Source: Stieleria neptunia
Lineage (GTDB): Bacteria; Planctomycetota; Planctomycetia; Pirellulales; Pirellulaceae
Assembly: GCF_007754155.1 (NCBI RefSeq)
Contig: NZ_CP037423.1
Span: forward strand, 620,001 to 684,000
Reading direction: 5' to 3'
Length of the DNA stretch: 64,000 bases
Notes under the pieces: generated by a model
What the model was told of the DNA's origin: nothing
The model's database searches: none
The model's input: only the letters and a program-made list of their open reading frames with translations
Program-made: the position numbers and the translations under genes
In this document: in pieces, positions 40,973-49,234 of the stretch
Numbering within the stretch: the first letter of the stretch is position 1
Layout of the letters: every line of letters begins with the position of its first letter

Positions 40973-42229
40973 TCACTCGTCGATCGCGTCGATCCAGGAC
41001 TGGGGTTTCGTCTGTTTGTCGAAACCGACGATGGGCAACGACAACTCGGCGAATCGTTGCCGCAGGTCACGCTCCTGTTGTTTCGAAACGATCAGCAACC
41101 ACTTGGTTGTCTCGGCTGGGCGCGAGTCGGCGGGAGTCGCGACGGCGAACTCCTTCAGTCGGCGACACTTCTCTTCCAAATACTCGGGCGTCCAGAACCC
41201 GATCACTTCGACGTAGACCAGGAGATTGCGTGCTGAATGGTGCAACGAAAAGTCGGGTGTCATGACGGATTGACCGCGAACCAGCAACTGAGATTCTCGC
41301 TGCCACGTCCAGCCATCGACCGGAGCCTTCTGCCAGGCGGCGTCGACCTCCGCTTCCAAGGATGAATCGAACGCATCCGGAGTGCTGAGTGCGCCGGTTA
41401 ATCCATCGGCTGGGGAAAGTTCCATCCGAAAACGCTGCTTCCTCGGCCCCAGGATCTCGGCCGTCAGGTGCCAACCTCGGCAGGCGAGTAGCTTGGCCGC
41501 CAGCGCCGCGAACCGAACACCGTAGCGGGTCGATTGACGCAACGTGCTCTGCGGCCCGTCGAAGATGAACCGGTAGCGTGGCTGTCCCGCCGAGGAAACT
41601 CGATCGATGCGATGCATTAGTCCGGCCAGCTTGGCGTGCCGGACGATCGTTTTGAAGTCGTCGGTGGCATCGATGCGGACGCGTGTCGCGCGATAGAGTG
41701 CCGCCTGGGTCTGCGCGACGTTATAGGCCGACAGCAGTTGTGGTGGCGTCCACTGCGATTCGAAGCTCTTCAGACGCTGCAATTCCAACACGTCGCAGAA
41801 GAGATCCGCCTCGATCTCGGGCCAGGGGCGCCCGATTGCGTTTGCCAGATCGCTTCGGACCTGCTGCAATTCATGGTCAAAGATTCCCTCGCGATGTTCG
41901 ACGATCGGGTGTCGATCGGCGGCGAAGTCGAAGACCTGGCGTCTCAAGTGGAGTGCCGCATTGCGATTGGAGGGGAACTCGGATTGATCGTCCAGCAACT
42001 TGCAAAACGCGGCGATCCGTCGTGGCGGACAGCCGGACAGTCGACTCAGGCAGGTCTCGATCCGTGAGTGCAGCACTTGACGCGGATCGCCGATCCCGTC
42101 GCGATAGATCCGCAGCATCTGTTTTGCGGCCGGAAGGTAGTCGGCGTCGGTGCCGCGGCGCAGTCGGTCGGGCCGGACGATCATCCGTTGAAAGTCGTAG
42201 TGAACGATGCTGTGTTCGCTGCGGATCAT
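40973..42229 (-). CDS. Bax1-like nuclease (DUF790)
   Basis: The protein is 418 residues and its start overlaps the end of the XPB-like helicase by four bases. It matches the DUF790 family (archaeal Bax1), which binds XPB and provides an endonuclease for nucleotide excision repair. Features are the N-terminal DYLPAAKQMLRIYRDGIGD and PPRRIAAFCKLLDDQ, FCDVLELQRLKSFES, YNVAQTQAALYRATRVRI, and a C-terminal nuclease-like part (VMTPDFSLHHSARNLLVYVE, VIGFWTPEYLEEKCRRLKEF) with the Asp...Glu-Val...Lys pattern of PD-(D/E)XK enzymes. Confidence 0.85.
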   Translation of the reverse strand: MIRSEHSIVHYDFQRMIVRPDRLRRGTDADYLPAAKQMLRIYRDGIGDPRQVLHSRIETCLSRLSGCPPRRIAAFCKLLDDQSEFPSNRNAALHLRRQVFDFAADRHPIVEHREGIFDHELQQVRSDLANAIGRPWPEIEADLFCDVLELQRLKSFESQWTPPQLLSAYNVAQTQAALYRATRVRIDATDDFKTIVRHAKLAGLMHRIDRVSSAGQPRYRFIFDGPQSTLRQSTRYGVRFAALAAKLLACRGWHLTAEILGPRKQRFRMELSPADGLTGALSTPDAFDSSLEAEVDAAWQKAPVDGWTWQRESQLLVRGQSVMTPDFSLHHSARNLLVYVEVIGFWTPEYLEEKCRRLKEFAVATPADSRPAETTKWLLIVSKQQERDLRQRFAELSLPIVGFDKQTKPQSWIDAIDE

Positions 42230-43671
42230 CGTTTTTGCCGGTAGGCTTCGTTGCGACGACGATCGCGGCTGCGGGTGACTTCGCGTGTGTCTTCGACGAC
42301 GACTTCGTACAGTCTGGCACGCCGGCCGCCGGAGCCCTTTCGCAACACACGTCCCAACCGCTGGATGGCCTGACGCTGGCTGGACAACCCGCCCAACACG
42401 ATCGCCGTTTTAACCTCCGGCAAATCGACGCCTTCGTCCAGCACTCGATTCGCCACCAGGACGCGATAACGTCCTTCGGCAAATCCTTCCAGCCATTGCC
42501 GACGTTCTTTCTTTCCGCAGTGGGACAGCAGGCAGGGCACCAGGAACCGTGTCGAGATCTTGCGCGCCATCACGTTGGATCCCGTGAACACGATGATCGA
42601 TTCATCGCAGTGGAGTCGAAACAGGTCTTCCAGCATGCGCAGCTTGGCGTCGGCGTGTTCTTCGATCTGACGTTTTAATCGAAAGGCTCGCATCGCAATG
42701 ACGGCATCACGGGCGCGGTCGGGCTCCGCTTCGGTGGCCGCGGACAGCGGGTACGTGTCCTCCCACTTAAACTTCGGATCGATCGTCTTTTGTTCGAAAA
42801 CAAATTTCTGGATCTGCTGAGCATAGTCGCGATAGCGTTCTTGTTCTTCGTCGGTCAGCCGGACGGCGATGCGATGCACGCTGTAATCGGCCAACGACTT
42901 GCCCGACGCTTCGGCGATCGACTGCCGGTACAGCGTCGGCCCGACCAAGTCGTGTAACCGTTCGATGCGTTCGATGTCACCGGGAAGTGTGGCGGTCAAA
43001 CCGAGCCGATAGGCGGCGATCGACATTCGCGCCGCGTCGCTTCGCCAGGGACCGGCCAAGTGGTGGACTTCGTCAAAGATGATCATCTGGAAACGGTCGC
43101 CGATGCGTGGCATGTGAATCGCGGCGCTGTCGTAGGTCGTCACGCTGATCGGGCTGACGCGGTGCACGCCGTCACCGATCAGCCCGGCGTCGATGCCCGT
43201 CGCTTCCAAGATTTTGGCGTGCCACTGGTACATCAAGTCGCGGACTGGAACGACGATCAAGGTGCTGCACGAATTGCGGATCATCAACTCGATCGCAACG
43301 ACGGTTTTTCCGGTGCCGGTGGGCATCACGATCAAGCCGCGTCGCCCGCCGGTTTCAAAGGCCTCGACCGCTTGCTGTTGATCGCCGCGGAGCGTTATCT
43401 GCCGCAGGTCCTTGATCGACAAACTGCGGAACTCCGCCGCCCCGGCATCGCGTCCGACCTGCCAATCGAAACCGCCGGCCAGCGAGTGATCCAGCTGCCG
43501 CCGGATGGCATCGGCATGCATCGCGTCGGTTCGAAAGCAGTCTTCGCGCTCGTCCCAAGCCAACGGAATGTCGGCGAGAGCGTTCTCGATGAATCGTGGC
43601 GACAAACCGAACAGCCGCACCGTCCCCTGATGAAAATCGATGGACGGTCTGGGTTTGTCTGTGACTGTCAT
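42226..43671 (-). CDS. XPB-like superfamily 2 DNA helicase
   Basis: The protein is 481 residues. Walker A MPTGTGKT is at 117-124 and Walker B DEVHH at 200-204. LGLTATLP is motif III, and the C-terminal helicase lobe contains VFTGSNVMARKI, LVANRVLDEGVDLPE and motif VI RQAIQRLGRVLRKG. A damage-recognition-like N-terminal domain precedes the core (FHQGTVRLFGLSPRFIENAL). The overlap with the Bax1-like gene makes this the archaeal XPB-Bax1 repair machine, found sporadically in bacteria. Confidence 0.9.
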   Translation of the reverse strand: MTVTDKPRPSIDFHQGTVRLFGLSPRFIENALADIPLAWDEREDCFRTDAMHADAIRRQLDHSLAGGFDWQVGRDAGAAEFRSLSIKDLRQITLRGDQQQAVEAFETGGRRGLIVMPTGTGKTVVAIELMIRNSCSTLIVVPVRDLMYQWHAKILEATGIDAGLIGDGVHRVSPISVTTYDSAAIHMPRIGDRFQMIIFDEVHHLAGPWRSDAARMSIAAYRLGLTATLPGDIERIERLHDLVGPTLYRQSIAEASGKSLADYSVHRIAVRLTDEEQERYRDYAQQIQKFVFEQKTIDPKFKWEDTYPLSAATEAEPDRARDAVIAMRAFRLKRQIEEHADAKLRMLEDLFRLHCDESIIVFTGSNVMARKISTRFLVPCLLSHCGKKERRQWLEGFAEGRYRVLVANRVLDEGVDLPEVKTAIVLGGLSSQRQAIQRLGRVLRKGSGGRRARLYEVVVEDTREVTRSRDRRRNEAYRQKR

Positions 43672-43758
43672 GGCGCGGTTCTGCGAAACGGATCACCGGC
43701 GGTCAAGGCCCACCGCTTGCAGCATGATACTCTCTGTCGCGTTCAACCATTGCCAAAG

Positions 43759-46700
43759 TCATTTCAGCTCGCCCAAATCAAACCGCCAGACCTGTTTTTC
43801 CGCATCGACGATAAATGCGAACCCGCCGTCCACCACGACCGAATAAAACTCCCCTTGCCAACGACGATCTGGCTTCGGCAGAATTCCGATGAATTGCACG
43901 GTACCGCTGGCAGGATCGATTTGCATCAGCCGGTGATCCAGTCCGGCGGTCACGATCGAATCGGTGGTCACGCCGCTGGAGTTCGAGAATCCGAGCGAAT
44001 TGATCAGCGACCAGCGTTTCACGCCAGTCGCCTTGTCGACGCAGATCATTGCCCCGGGGTCCTGCAAGCTTTGATGTGCGCAGGTGACGACCAGACTGTC
44101 ACCGTTGTCAATCACGTTGTTGGGCCAAACCTGTTCACGGTCGACAAAGACGTCGGCGCAGTCAAACGCCCAAGCTGGTTTGCCCGAGGCAAGTTCAACC
44201 GCATTGAGAAGACCATCGCGAGTGCCGAAGTAACATCGTTTTTTGTCGCATTGTAGATTTCCAAAACTGCATCCGCCCAGGGGCAGTGTCCACGTCGGAG
44301 TTTGAACTCCAGTCTCGAAACAAATCAGCCTGCCACTGCCCGTGTAATCGTTTGCTTCGTAGTCCGTTGTCACGAGCACCAATATCTTGCTCCCCTGGGT
44401 CGCGACCGCCGCATTGATGACACCGCCATCGCGATCGATCGGGTACACGAATGCCTCGCGTCCATTTTTAGGATCGAAACTGACCAGCTGCGTCATCCCG
44501 GCGACCAGGACTTTCCCGTCATGGATCAAGGGGTGGCTATTCCCGCAACCTTGGAGTTGCTTTTCCCAAACTAACTTTCCAGACTTTGCCTCCACCGCAT
44601 GAACCCAAGTTTGTTTGTTCTTAATGCTGGTGAAAAACACCTTGTCGTCGTACAGAACAGGGTTGGAGTCGACCCGTTGCAGATTTTCGACCTTCCATTG
44701 CAATTTTCCGGTCCGCTTGTCGAGACAGTAGAAATTGCCGTCGCATGCACCGAAGTACATGGATGTCTCGTCAAAGCAGGGCGTCGAAAAAATCTTGTCT
44801 TCTGCTTTGAAGATCACGCCTCCGGCGGCTGCGGCGATCATCTCGGTTGTCGCTGGGACGTTGACCGGCTGCTGCGGTTTCGCGGCAGGGATAAATCCGG
44901 CGTCTTTCGGCTCGGGGACTCGCAGCTGGACGCCCTCACGGACCTCACCGTCGGTGACTTCGATGATGACCGATGACCCGTTTTCGGCATCCTCCGCCGC
45001 AAGCCAAAACGGTGAAACTTGGATGTAGTGTTTGCCGGGGCGCAATCCACGGAGCTCAAAGGTTCCATCCGCTTGAACCTCGACCGTCGGATCGTAGTAG
45101 CGATTTCCCCGCAGATCCGCTGGGTGGGCGCGGACTTCGCGCGGCGGTGCACCTTCCTCGAGCGACGCGACTTTGCCGCGAACGGTCGCGCCGCGGGTGA
45201 GCGTGAAATCATAACCGTCCATCTTCTGGCCCGGCTGCGTCGGTAACGGGTCGCGAGCGACCGCGCCCCACTTTCGCCACCGGCTGTATTCGCCGTCAAA
45301 TGCCATCAAGTTGTAATGGAACTCGTTGCCCGCCGGCATCACAACCTTGTAGGAACCGTCCTCGGCGGTCTTTGCGCTGTAACGCGTGTCGCCGGTCAGC
45401 GAGTTACCGCTACCCGTTTTCGCTGGGGCCACCGTCGCGCCGGAACGTGGATTCCCGTCCGGATCGTAGACGTGGCCGCTGAATTCGACACCCTGCTCGA
45501 CAACAATCTGGACGGGGTTCATGCCCGGCGTGAGATCGAAGGCCAGGTCATCAAAGTTTCGCTGAAACCTGCCCGGCTTGACGTCGCGGCGCTGCCATTC
45601 GTGTTTTGCATCGGGTGACCACCACCGTCCCAACGGTCCGTTTCTGTGGAACTTCATCCCGCGGTACTCGATGGGATCTCCGGCACCGACCGAGAATTCA
45701 AATTCACCCGGCAGCATGCCGTCAATCACAAGTCGTCCTTGCGCATCCGACGTCCCGCGGAACTGTTTCTGAGCAAAACTCCAGAGCACCAGGCCGGCGA
45801 ACGGTTCGCCACTGTTGACGTCCTTCACCAGTGCTTCAAAACGGACCCCCGGTTCAAGTTGAATACTTTTTTCGAGTGCCTGGCCGTGACTCAATTGCAA
45901 GGTGTTTGTCCTGGCAACGCCGACGGCGTCCGCAACGGTGATTTCGTAATCGTCTGGAAACACGTACAAGCGGTACTTGCCGAATTGGTCAGTTTTCGTT
46001 TCCGTTGCGACGTCCGTGATCTGCACGCCATCTCCTTGGATGTTTTTTTGCGTTCCGCGAACGGTCACGTCCGCTGCCGGGGATCCGTCGGCCGCTGTGA
46101 CGGTGCCTTCGATGTAGGTTGTCGAGTCGAGCGTGACGATCAAGCCGTCGACACCGACAGGTTGTTGGGCGACGTAGTGCGGAGAGTAGCCCGGTTTCAT
46201 CCAGCGAACTTCGACTTTTGAACGCCCATTGTCACTGTCAGGGCGAAATCGGAACACACCATTCTCGTCGGTTGTGGTTTCGTCGCCGGGGTGCCAACTC
46301 CATGCATCAACCGTGACTCCGGCCAGCGGGTTGCCTTCCGCATCGATCACAATCCCAGCCAGCTCAAGCGGATCGATGTTCTGCGGTATCATCTTCTGGA
46401 CATCGTCATCAAGCGTCGGGGGTGGCGAAACCTGTGTCTGCGGAGCGGCGAGCGATACTGTCAACGTCGTTAGGAAAAACGCACAGACAACCGCCAGCAG
46501 CACAAGCAAGCTTGCACCTTCGGCCAGACGCGCGCCATGGCTGGGCTTTGCCGTGGAGCAGCCGATCAGTCGCTCGAGCCGAATTCGCAATTGGGATCGC
46601 GAGGAAACCGAGGGTACGGCGGTCAAAACGGCTGGGTGGTTTCGTGTCAGCGCCGCGCGGCCACGGGTGGCGACTTCAATGAGCGTCCCCGCGTAGCGTT

Positions 46701-47631
46701 TCGGATCGATTCCGCAGTTCACCACCGATGCGTCACAGGACAGCTCTCGATTCAAACGCACTTGGCGTGAGATCCACCACACCAATGGATGGAAGAAGAA
46801 CAGCGTTTCGACGATGCTCTGCAGGAAGTTCACCAACGCGTCATGCCGCCGCAGATGGGTAAACTCGTGTAGCAAGACATGCTCGATTTGCTCGATCGAA
46901 ACTCCGTTGGCCAACGCGACCGGCAGCAAAACGGCCGGACGAAGCACGCCAACGACGGTCGGGACCATCGTCTGGTCGCACCACAGGACCAATGGCGTCT
47001 TTCGCAAGGTGAATTGTTTCGCAATGCGATCCGCGAGTCGTTGTACGTCCGGGTCTGTGACCCTACTGGCGCCTTGACGCAGTCGACGGCTCTGCCAGTA
47101 TCCCCGCAACAGCCGGAGGGTAAACAGCGTGACGCCAACCATGTACGCCATCGTCACGTACCTTGCCCATGAATCATTACCACCGATCCAAGAATTGCTT
47201 GCCGTTGAAAGAGTCAACGCTGTCTTCGCTTCAGCCTCTCTTGTCGCACTGTCCGGCGGTGCAACGTTGTCGGAGGTGATTGGCCCGACCTCACCTCCAC
47301 CTGGCATGTTTTCTACTCGCAAACTCTGTGAGTACGAACCGCTGCCCAGGCCGCTGCCCAGACCGCTGCCCAGAGTGATCGCGGGTGCGATCCGGGCCTG
47401 ACGGGTTGCTTGAGCCGGTTCGGCCAGCCACAGCGCGACAGCGAACATCGGCAGCATGGATGCAAGTGCCAAAGTGCTCCAACCGTATTTTGCTGCCGGC
47501 GATTTCAGTCCTGCAAACCGTAGCCCCAGAAAGAAGATCGCTGCGGGAACGCAGGCGAGCCAAAGGAAGTGCATCAATGCGTATCCGAAACGCAGCGGAA
47601 GATCATGGTCGAGTAGGGACATTTTTTTCAC
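43759..47631 (-). CDS. BlaR1-like M56 peptidase fused to carboxypeptidase-regulatory and PQQ-propeller domains
   Basis: The protein is 1290 residues. The N-terminal M56 module (about 1-320) has several TM helices and the zinc motif HEFTH near 253, with the LSCDASVV block after it. One further TM (about 380-402, LLVLLAVVCAFFLTTLTVSL) is followed by carboxypeptidase-regulatory/Ig-like repeats (about 420-900; GIVIDAEGNPLAGVTVDAW, GTVTAADGSPAADVTVRG, SGHVYDPDGNPRSGATV). A C-terminal PQQ-type propeller (about 960-1290) ends the protein. It follows blaI-type repressor with GTGA start/stop overlap (ATG at 47622 is an alternative). It presumably senses an extracytoplasmic signal and cleaves the repressor. 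Confidence 0.88.
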   Translation of the reverse strand: MKKMSLLDHDLPLRFGYALMHFLWLACVPAAIFFLGLRFAGLKSPAAKYGWSTLALASMLPMFAVALWLAEPAQATRQARIAPAITLGSGLGSGLGSGSYSQSLRVENMPGGGEVGPITSDNVAPPDSATREAEAKTALTLSTASNSWIGGNDSWARYVTMAYMVGVTLFTLRLLRGYWQSRRLRQGASRVTDPDVQRLADRIAKQFTLRKTPLVLWCDQTMVPTVVGVLRPAVLLPVALANGVSIEQIEHVLLHEFTHLRRHDALVNFLQSIVETLFFFHPLVWWISRQVRLNRELSCDASVVNCGIDPKRYAGTLIEVATRGRAALTRNHPAVLTAVPSVSSRSQLRIRLERLIGCSTAKPSHGARLAEGASLLVLLAVVCAFFLTTLTVSLAAPQTQVSPPPTLDDDVQKMIPQNIDPLELAGIVIDAEGNPLAGVTVDAWSWHPGDETTTDENGVFRFRPDSDNGRSKVEVRWMKPGYSPHYVAQQPVGVDGLIVTLDSTTYIEGTVTAADGSPAADVTVRGTQKNIQGDGVQITDVATETKTDQFGKYRLYVFPDDYEITVADAVGVARTNTLQLSHGQALEKSIQLEPGVRFEALVKDVNSGEPFAGLVLWSFAQKQFRGTSDAQGRLVIDGMLPGEFEFSVGAGDPIEYRGMKFHRNGPLGRWWSPDAKHEWQRRDVKPGRFQRNFDDLAFDLTPGMNPVQIVVEQGVEFSGHVYDPDGNPRSGATVAPAKTGSGNSLTGDTRYSAKTAEDGSYKVVMPAGNEFHYNLMAFDGEYSRWRKWGAVARDPLPTQPGQKMDGYDFTLTRGATVRGKVASLEEGAPPREVRAHPADLRGNRYYDPTVEVQADGTFELRGLRPGKHYIQVSPFWLAAEDAENGSSVIIEVTDGEVREGVQLRVPEPKDAGFIPAAKPQQPVNVPATTEMIAAAAGGVIFKAEDKIFSTPCFDETSMYFGACDGNFYCLDKRTGKLQWKVENLQRVDSNPVLYDDKVFFTSIKNKQTWVHAVEAKSGKLVWEKQLQGCGNSHPLIHDGKVLVAGMTQLVSFDPKNGREAFVYPIDRDGGVINAAVATQGSKILVLVTTDYEANDYTGSGRLICFETGVQTPTWTLPLGGCSFGNLQCDKKRCYFGTRDGLLNAVELASGKPAWAFDCADVFVDREQVWPNNVIDNGDSLVVTCAHQSLQDPGAMICVDKATGVKRWSLINSLGFSNSSGVTTDSIVTAGLDHRLMQIDPASGTVQFIGILPKPDRRWQGEFYSVVVDGGFAFIVDAEKQVWRFDLGELK

Positions 47632-48020
47632 CGATTGTCTTTGTTCTGGGAACGGTTCACTTCCGCGCGAAGTTCGGCCAGCTCGTGATCACTAAGATCC
47701 GCGGTTTCGAGCAAATTGATCATCGCCGTTGCCGCGGAGCCATCGAACAAACGGTCGACCAGATCACGCATCATCCGCTTGGCGGTCGTCGACTTGGTCA
47801 CCTTGGCTCGATACTCAAACCGGCCGCCGGATTTCTTGCGAACGACGAACTTCTTTTCTTCCATGATTCCCAGAATCGTCATCACCGATTGGTAAGTCAG
47901 CGACCGAGTGGGCTCCAGGGCATCGCGGACGGCTTGCCCGGAAAGCGGGCCGGAGTCCCACAGTACCTGTAAGATCTCAAGCTCCAGTTCGGTCGGATGT
48001 TTGGAAACGCGCCGCGGCAC
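47628..48020 (-). CDS. BlaI/MecI/CopY-family transcriptional repressor
   Basis: The protein is 130 residues, typical length. A winged-helix DNA-binding domain (PTELELEILQVLWDSGPLSG, SLTYQSVMTILGIMEEKKFV) precedes a dimerisation helix region (AKRMMRDLVDRLFDGSAATA). Such repressors control the co-encoded M56 peptidase operon and are inactivated by proteolysis. A perfect inverted repeat lies about 30 bases upstream of its start. The stop overlaps the peptidase start, so the two are translationally coupled. Confidence 0.92.
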   Translation of the reverse strand: MPRRVSKHPTELELEILQVLWDSGPLSGQAVRDALEPTRSLTYQSVMTILGIMEEKKFVVRKKSGGRFEYRAKVTKSTTAKRMMRDLVDRLFDGSAATAMINLLETADLSDHELAELRAEVNRSQNKDNR

Positions 48021-48048
48021 TGATCACTCCTGCGTCAAGATCGAAAGA

Positions 48049-48063
48049 ATTCGATTGTCGAAT
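48049..48063. promoter_or_regulatory. candidate operator of the BlaI-type repressor
   Basis: ATTCGA-TTG-TCGAAT is a perfect 6-bp inverted repeat 28 bases upstream of the repressor ATG. Position and symmetry suit a dimeric winged-helix repressor acting on its own operon. The half-site differs from the TACA/TGTA of staphylococcal BlaI, so binding is inferred from place and symmetry only. Confidence 0.5.
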
Positions 48064-48298
48064 GAATTAGATATTGGATTCGGGTGGAAGTCAAGCTTAT
48101 TTTATAGAGCACCCAGGGATGGCTCACCGGCGGCGTCCTACAGCGGGATCGCCTGTCTTCCGAACGACAGACGCAACACGCGGCTGGGCAGAAGACTGCA
48201 ACGAAACGGTGGATTTGCGTGCAATTTCAATATTTGGACGGATGTGGCACATCCTTTAGAATGGAGGTGACCATCCAGCATCGCTCTGTCGGATACAC

Positions 48299-48955
48299 AT
48301 GTCCAAGCCAACCGTACGCGAAACCAGCGCTGAGTATTCAAGTTCGGTGCCGATACTCAACAGTGGTGACGTCCTTGATTCGGATGAATTTTTCAGGCGT
48401 TATGCTGCGTCTCCTAGAAATGTGACAGCCGAACGGATCAATGGGAGGGTTTATTTGATGTCGCCCCTGCGTGCGGCCAGCCATGGTGATCCGCATGCCT
48501 TGTTTGCGACTTGGCTTGGCACCTATGCGGCGCAACATGAGTCATTGATTCTTTCCGACAATCCGACGGTCCGATTGGATGCGAACAACGACCCACAGCC
48601 CGATTTGTGTTTGCGGCGGGAAAACGGCAACACACACCTTGTCAATGGATACATTCACGGTCCGCCCGAATTGATTGTTGAAATTGCAAGTTCCTCCGCC
48701 AGCTACGACCTTGGCGAAAAAAAGCAGGTTTATCAGCGAGCCGGCGTCTTGGAGTACCTCGTCTACGTGACGGAAAAACAGAAAGTGCTCTGGTGGCGAT
48801 TGGAAAATGGTGCGTACGTCGAGTTGGCAGCAGTCGAAGGAACGTTCAAAAGCTGCGAGTTTCGGGGGCTGTGGATCGATGAATCGGCGATCCGGGCGGG
48901 CGATGGTAAAACATTGCTGGCAACGCTTGCCGATGGCATGCGGTCGATTTCGTAA
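48299..48955 (+). CDS. Uma2-family (DUF820) putative restriction endonuclease-like protein
   Basis: The protein is 218 residues. The Uma2 fold is recognised by the N-terminal SGDVLDSDEFFRRY, ERINGRVYLMSP with the leading Glu/Arg, and then the PD-(D/E)XK core: Asp in NDPQPDLCLR, Glu in PPELIVEIASSSASYD and Lys in GEKKQVYQRAGVLEYLVY. Uma2 genes are abundant in planctomycetes and cyanobacteria as solitary genes; function is unsettled. It stands alone between the BlaI operon and the DUF1592 operon. Confidence 0.88.
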   Translation: MSKPTVRETSAEYSSSVPILNSGDVLDSDEFFRRYAASPRNVTAERINGRVYLMSPLRAASHGDPHALFATWLGTYAAQHESLILSDNPTVRLDANNDPQPDLCLRRENGNTHLVNGYIHGPPELIVEIASSSASYDLGEKKQVYQRAGVLEYLVYVTEKQKVLWWRLENGAYVELAAVEGTFKSCEFRGLWIDESAIRAGDGKTLLATLADGMRSIS

Positions 48956-49234
48956 ACGACGCTTCATGCGATGCTCGGGGGGAGAGCTGGAAGCTGTGTC
49001 GGCTGGCCGGGTCGCTCGTATGATCGCGTTCAGCCTGCTGGAATAGGCGATGCACACGAGATTTTTTGCATAATTTGCGTTCCACTGTCCGAAAGGTGAT
49101 AATAAACCTCGTCGGGCCGAGCCCGGCGATTCCCGCCCCCGCCGCTCTCCCGGCGAACTTTCCCAAGGCGTTTGATTCGGCAGGAATGGCCGAAGCGATG
49201 CCGAGGGGCACCCGCCGACCGGACATCCCCGCCC
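48956..49234. other. intergenic upstream of the DUF1592 operon
   Basis: No gene or repeat recognised. The TTGCAT/AATTTGCG segment around 49067-49079 could be part of a promoter, but this is weak. Confidence 0.3.

Noticed and set aside
43060..44256. 398-codon plus-strand frame
   Set aside because: It spans the antisense of two recognised genes (XPB-like helicase and M56 sensor), so it cannot be one gene.
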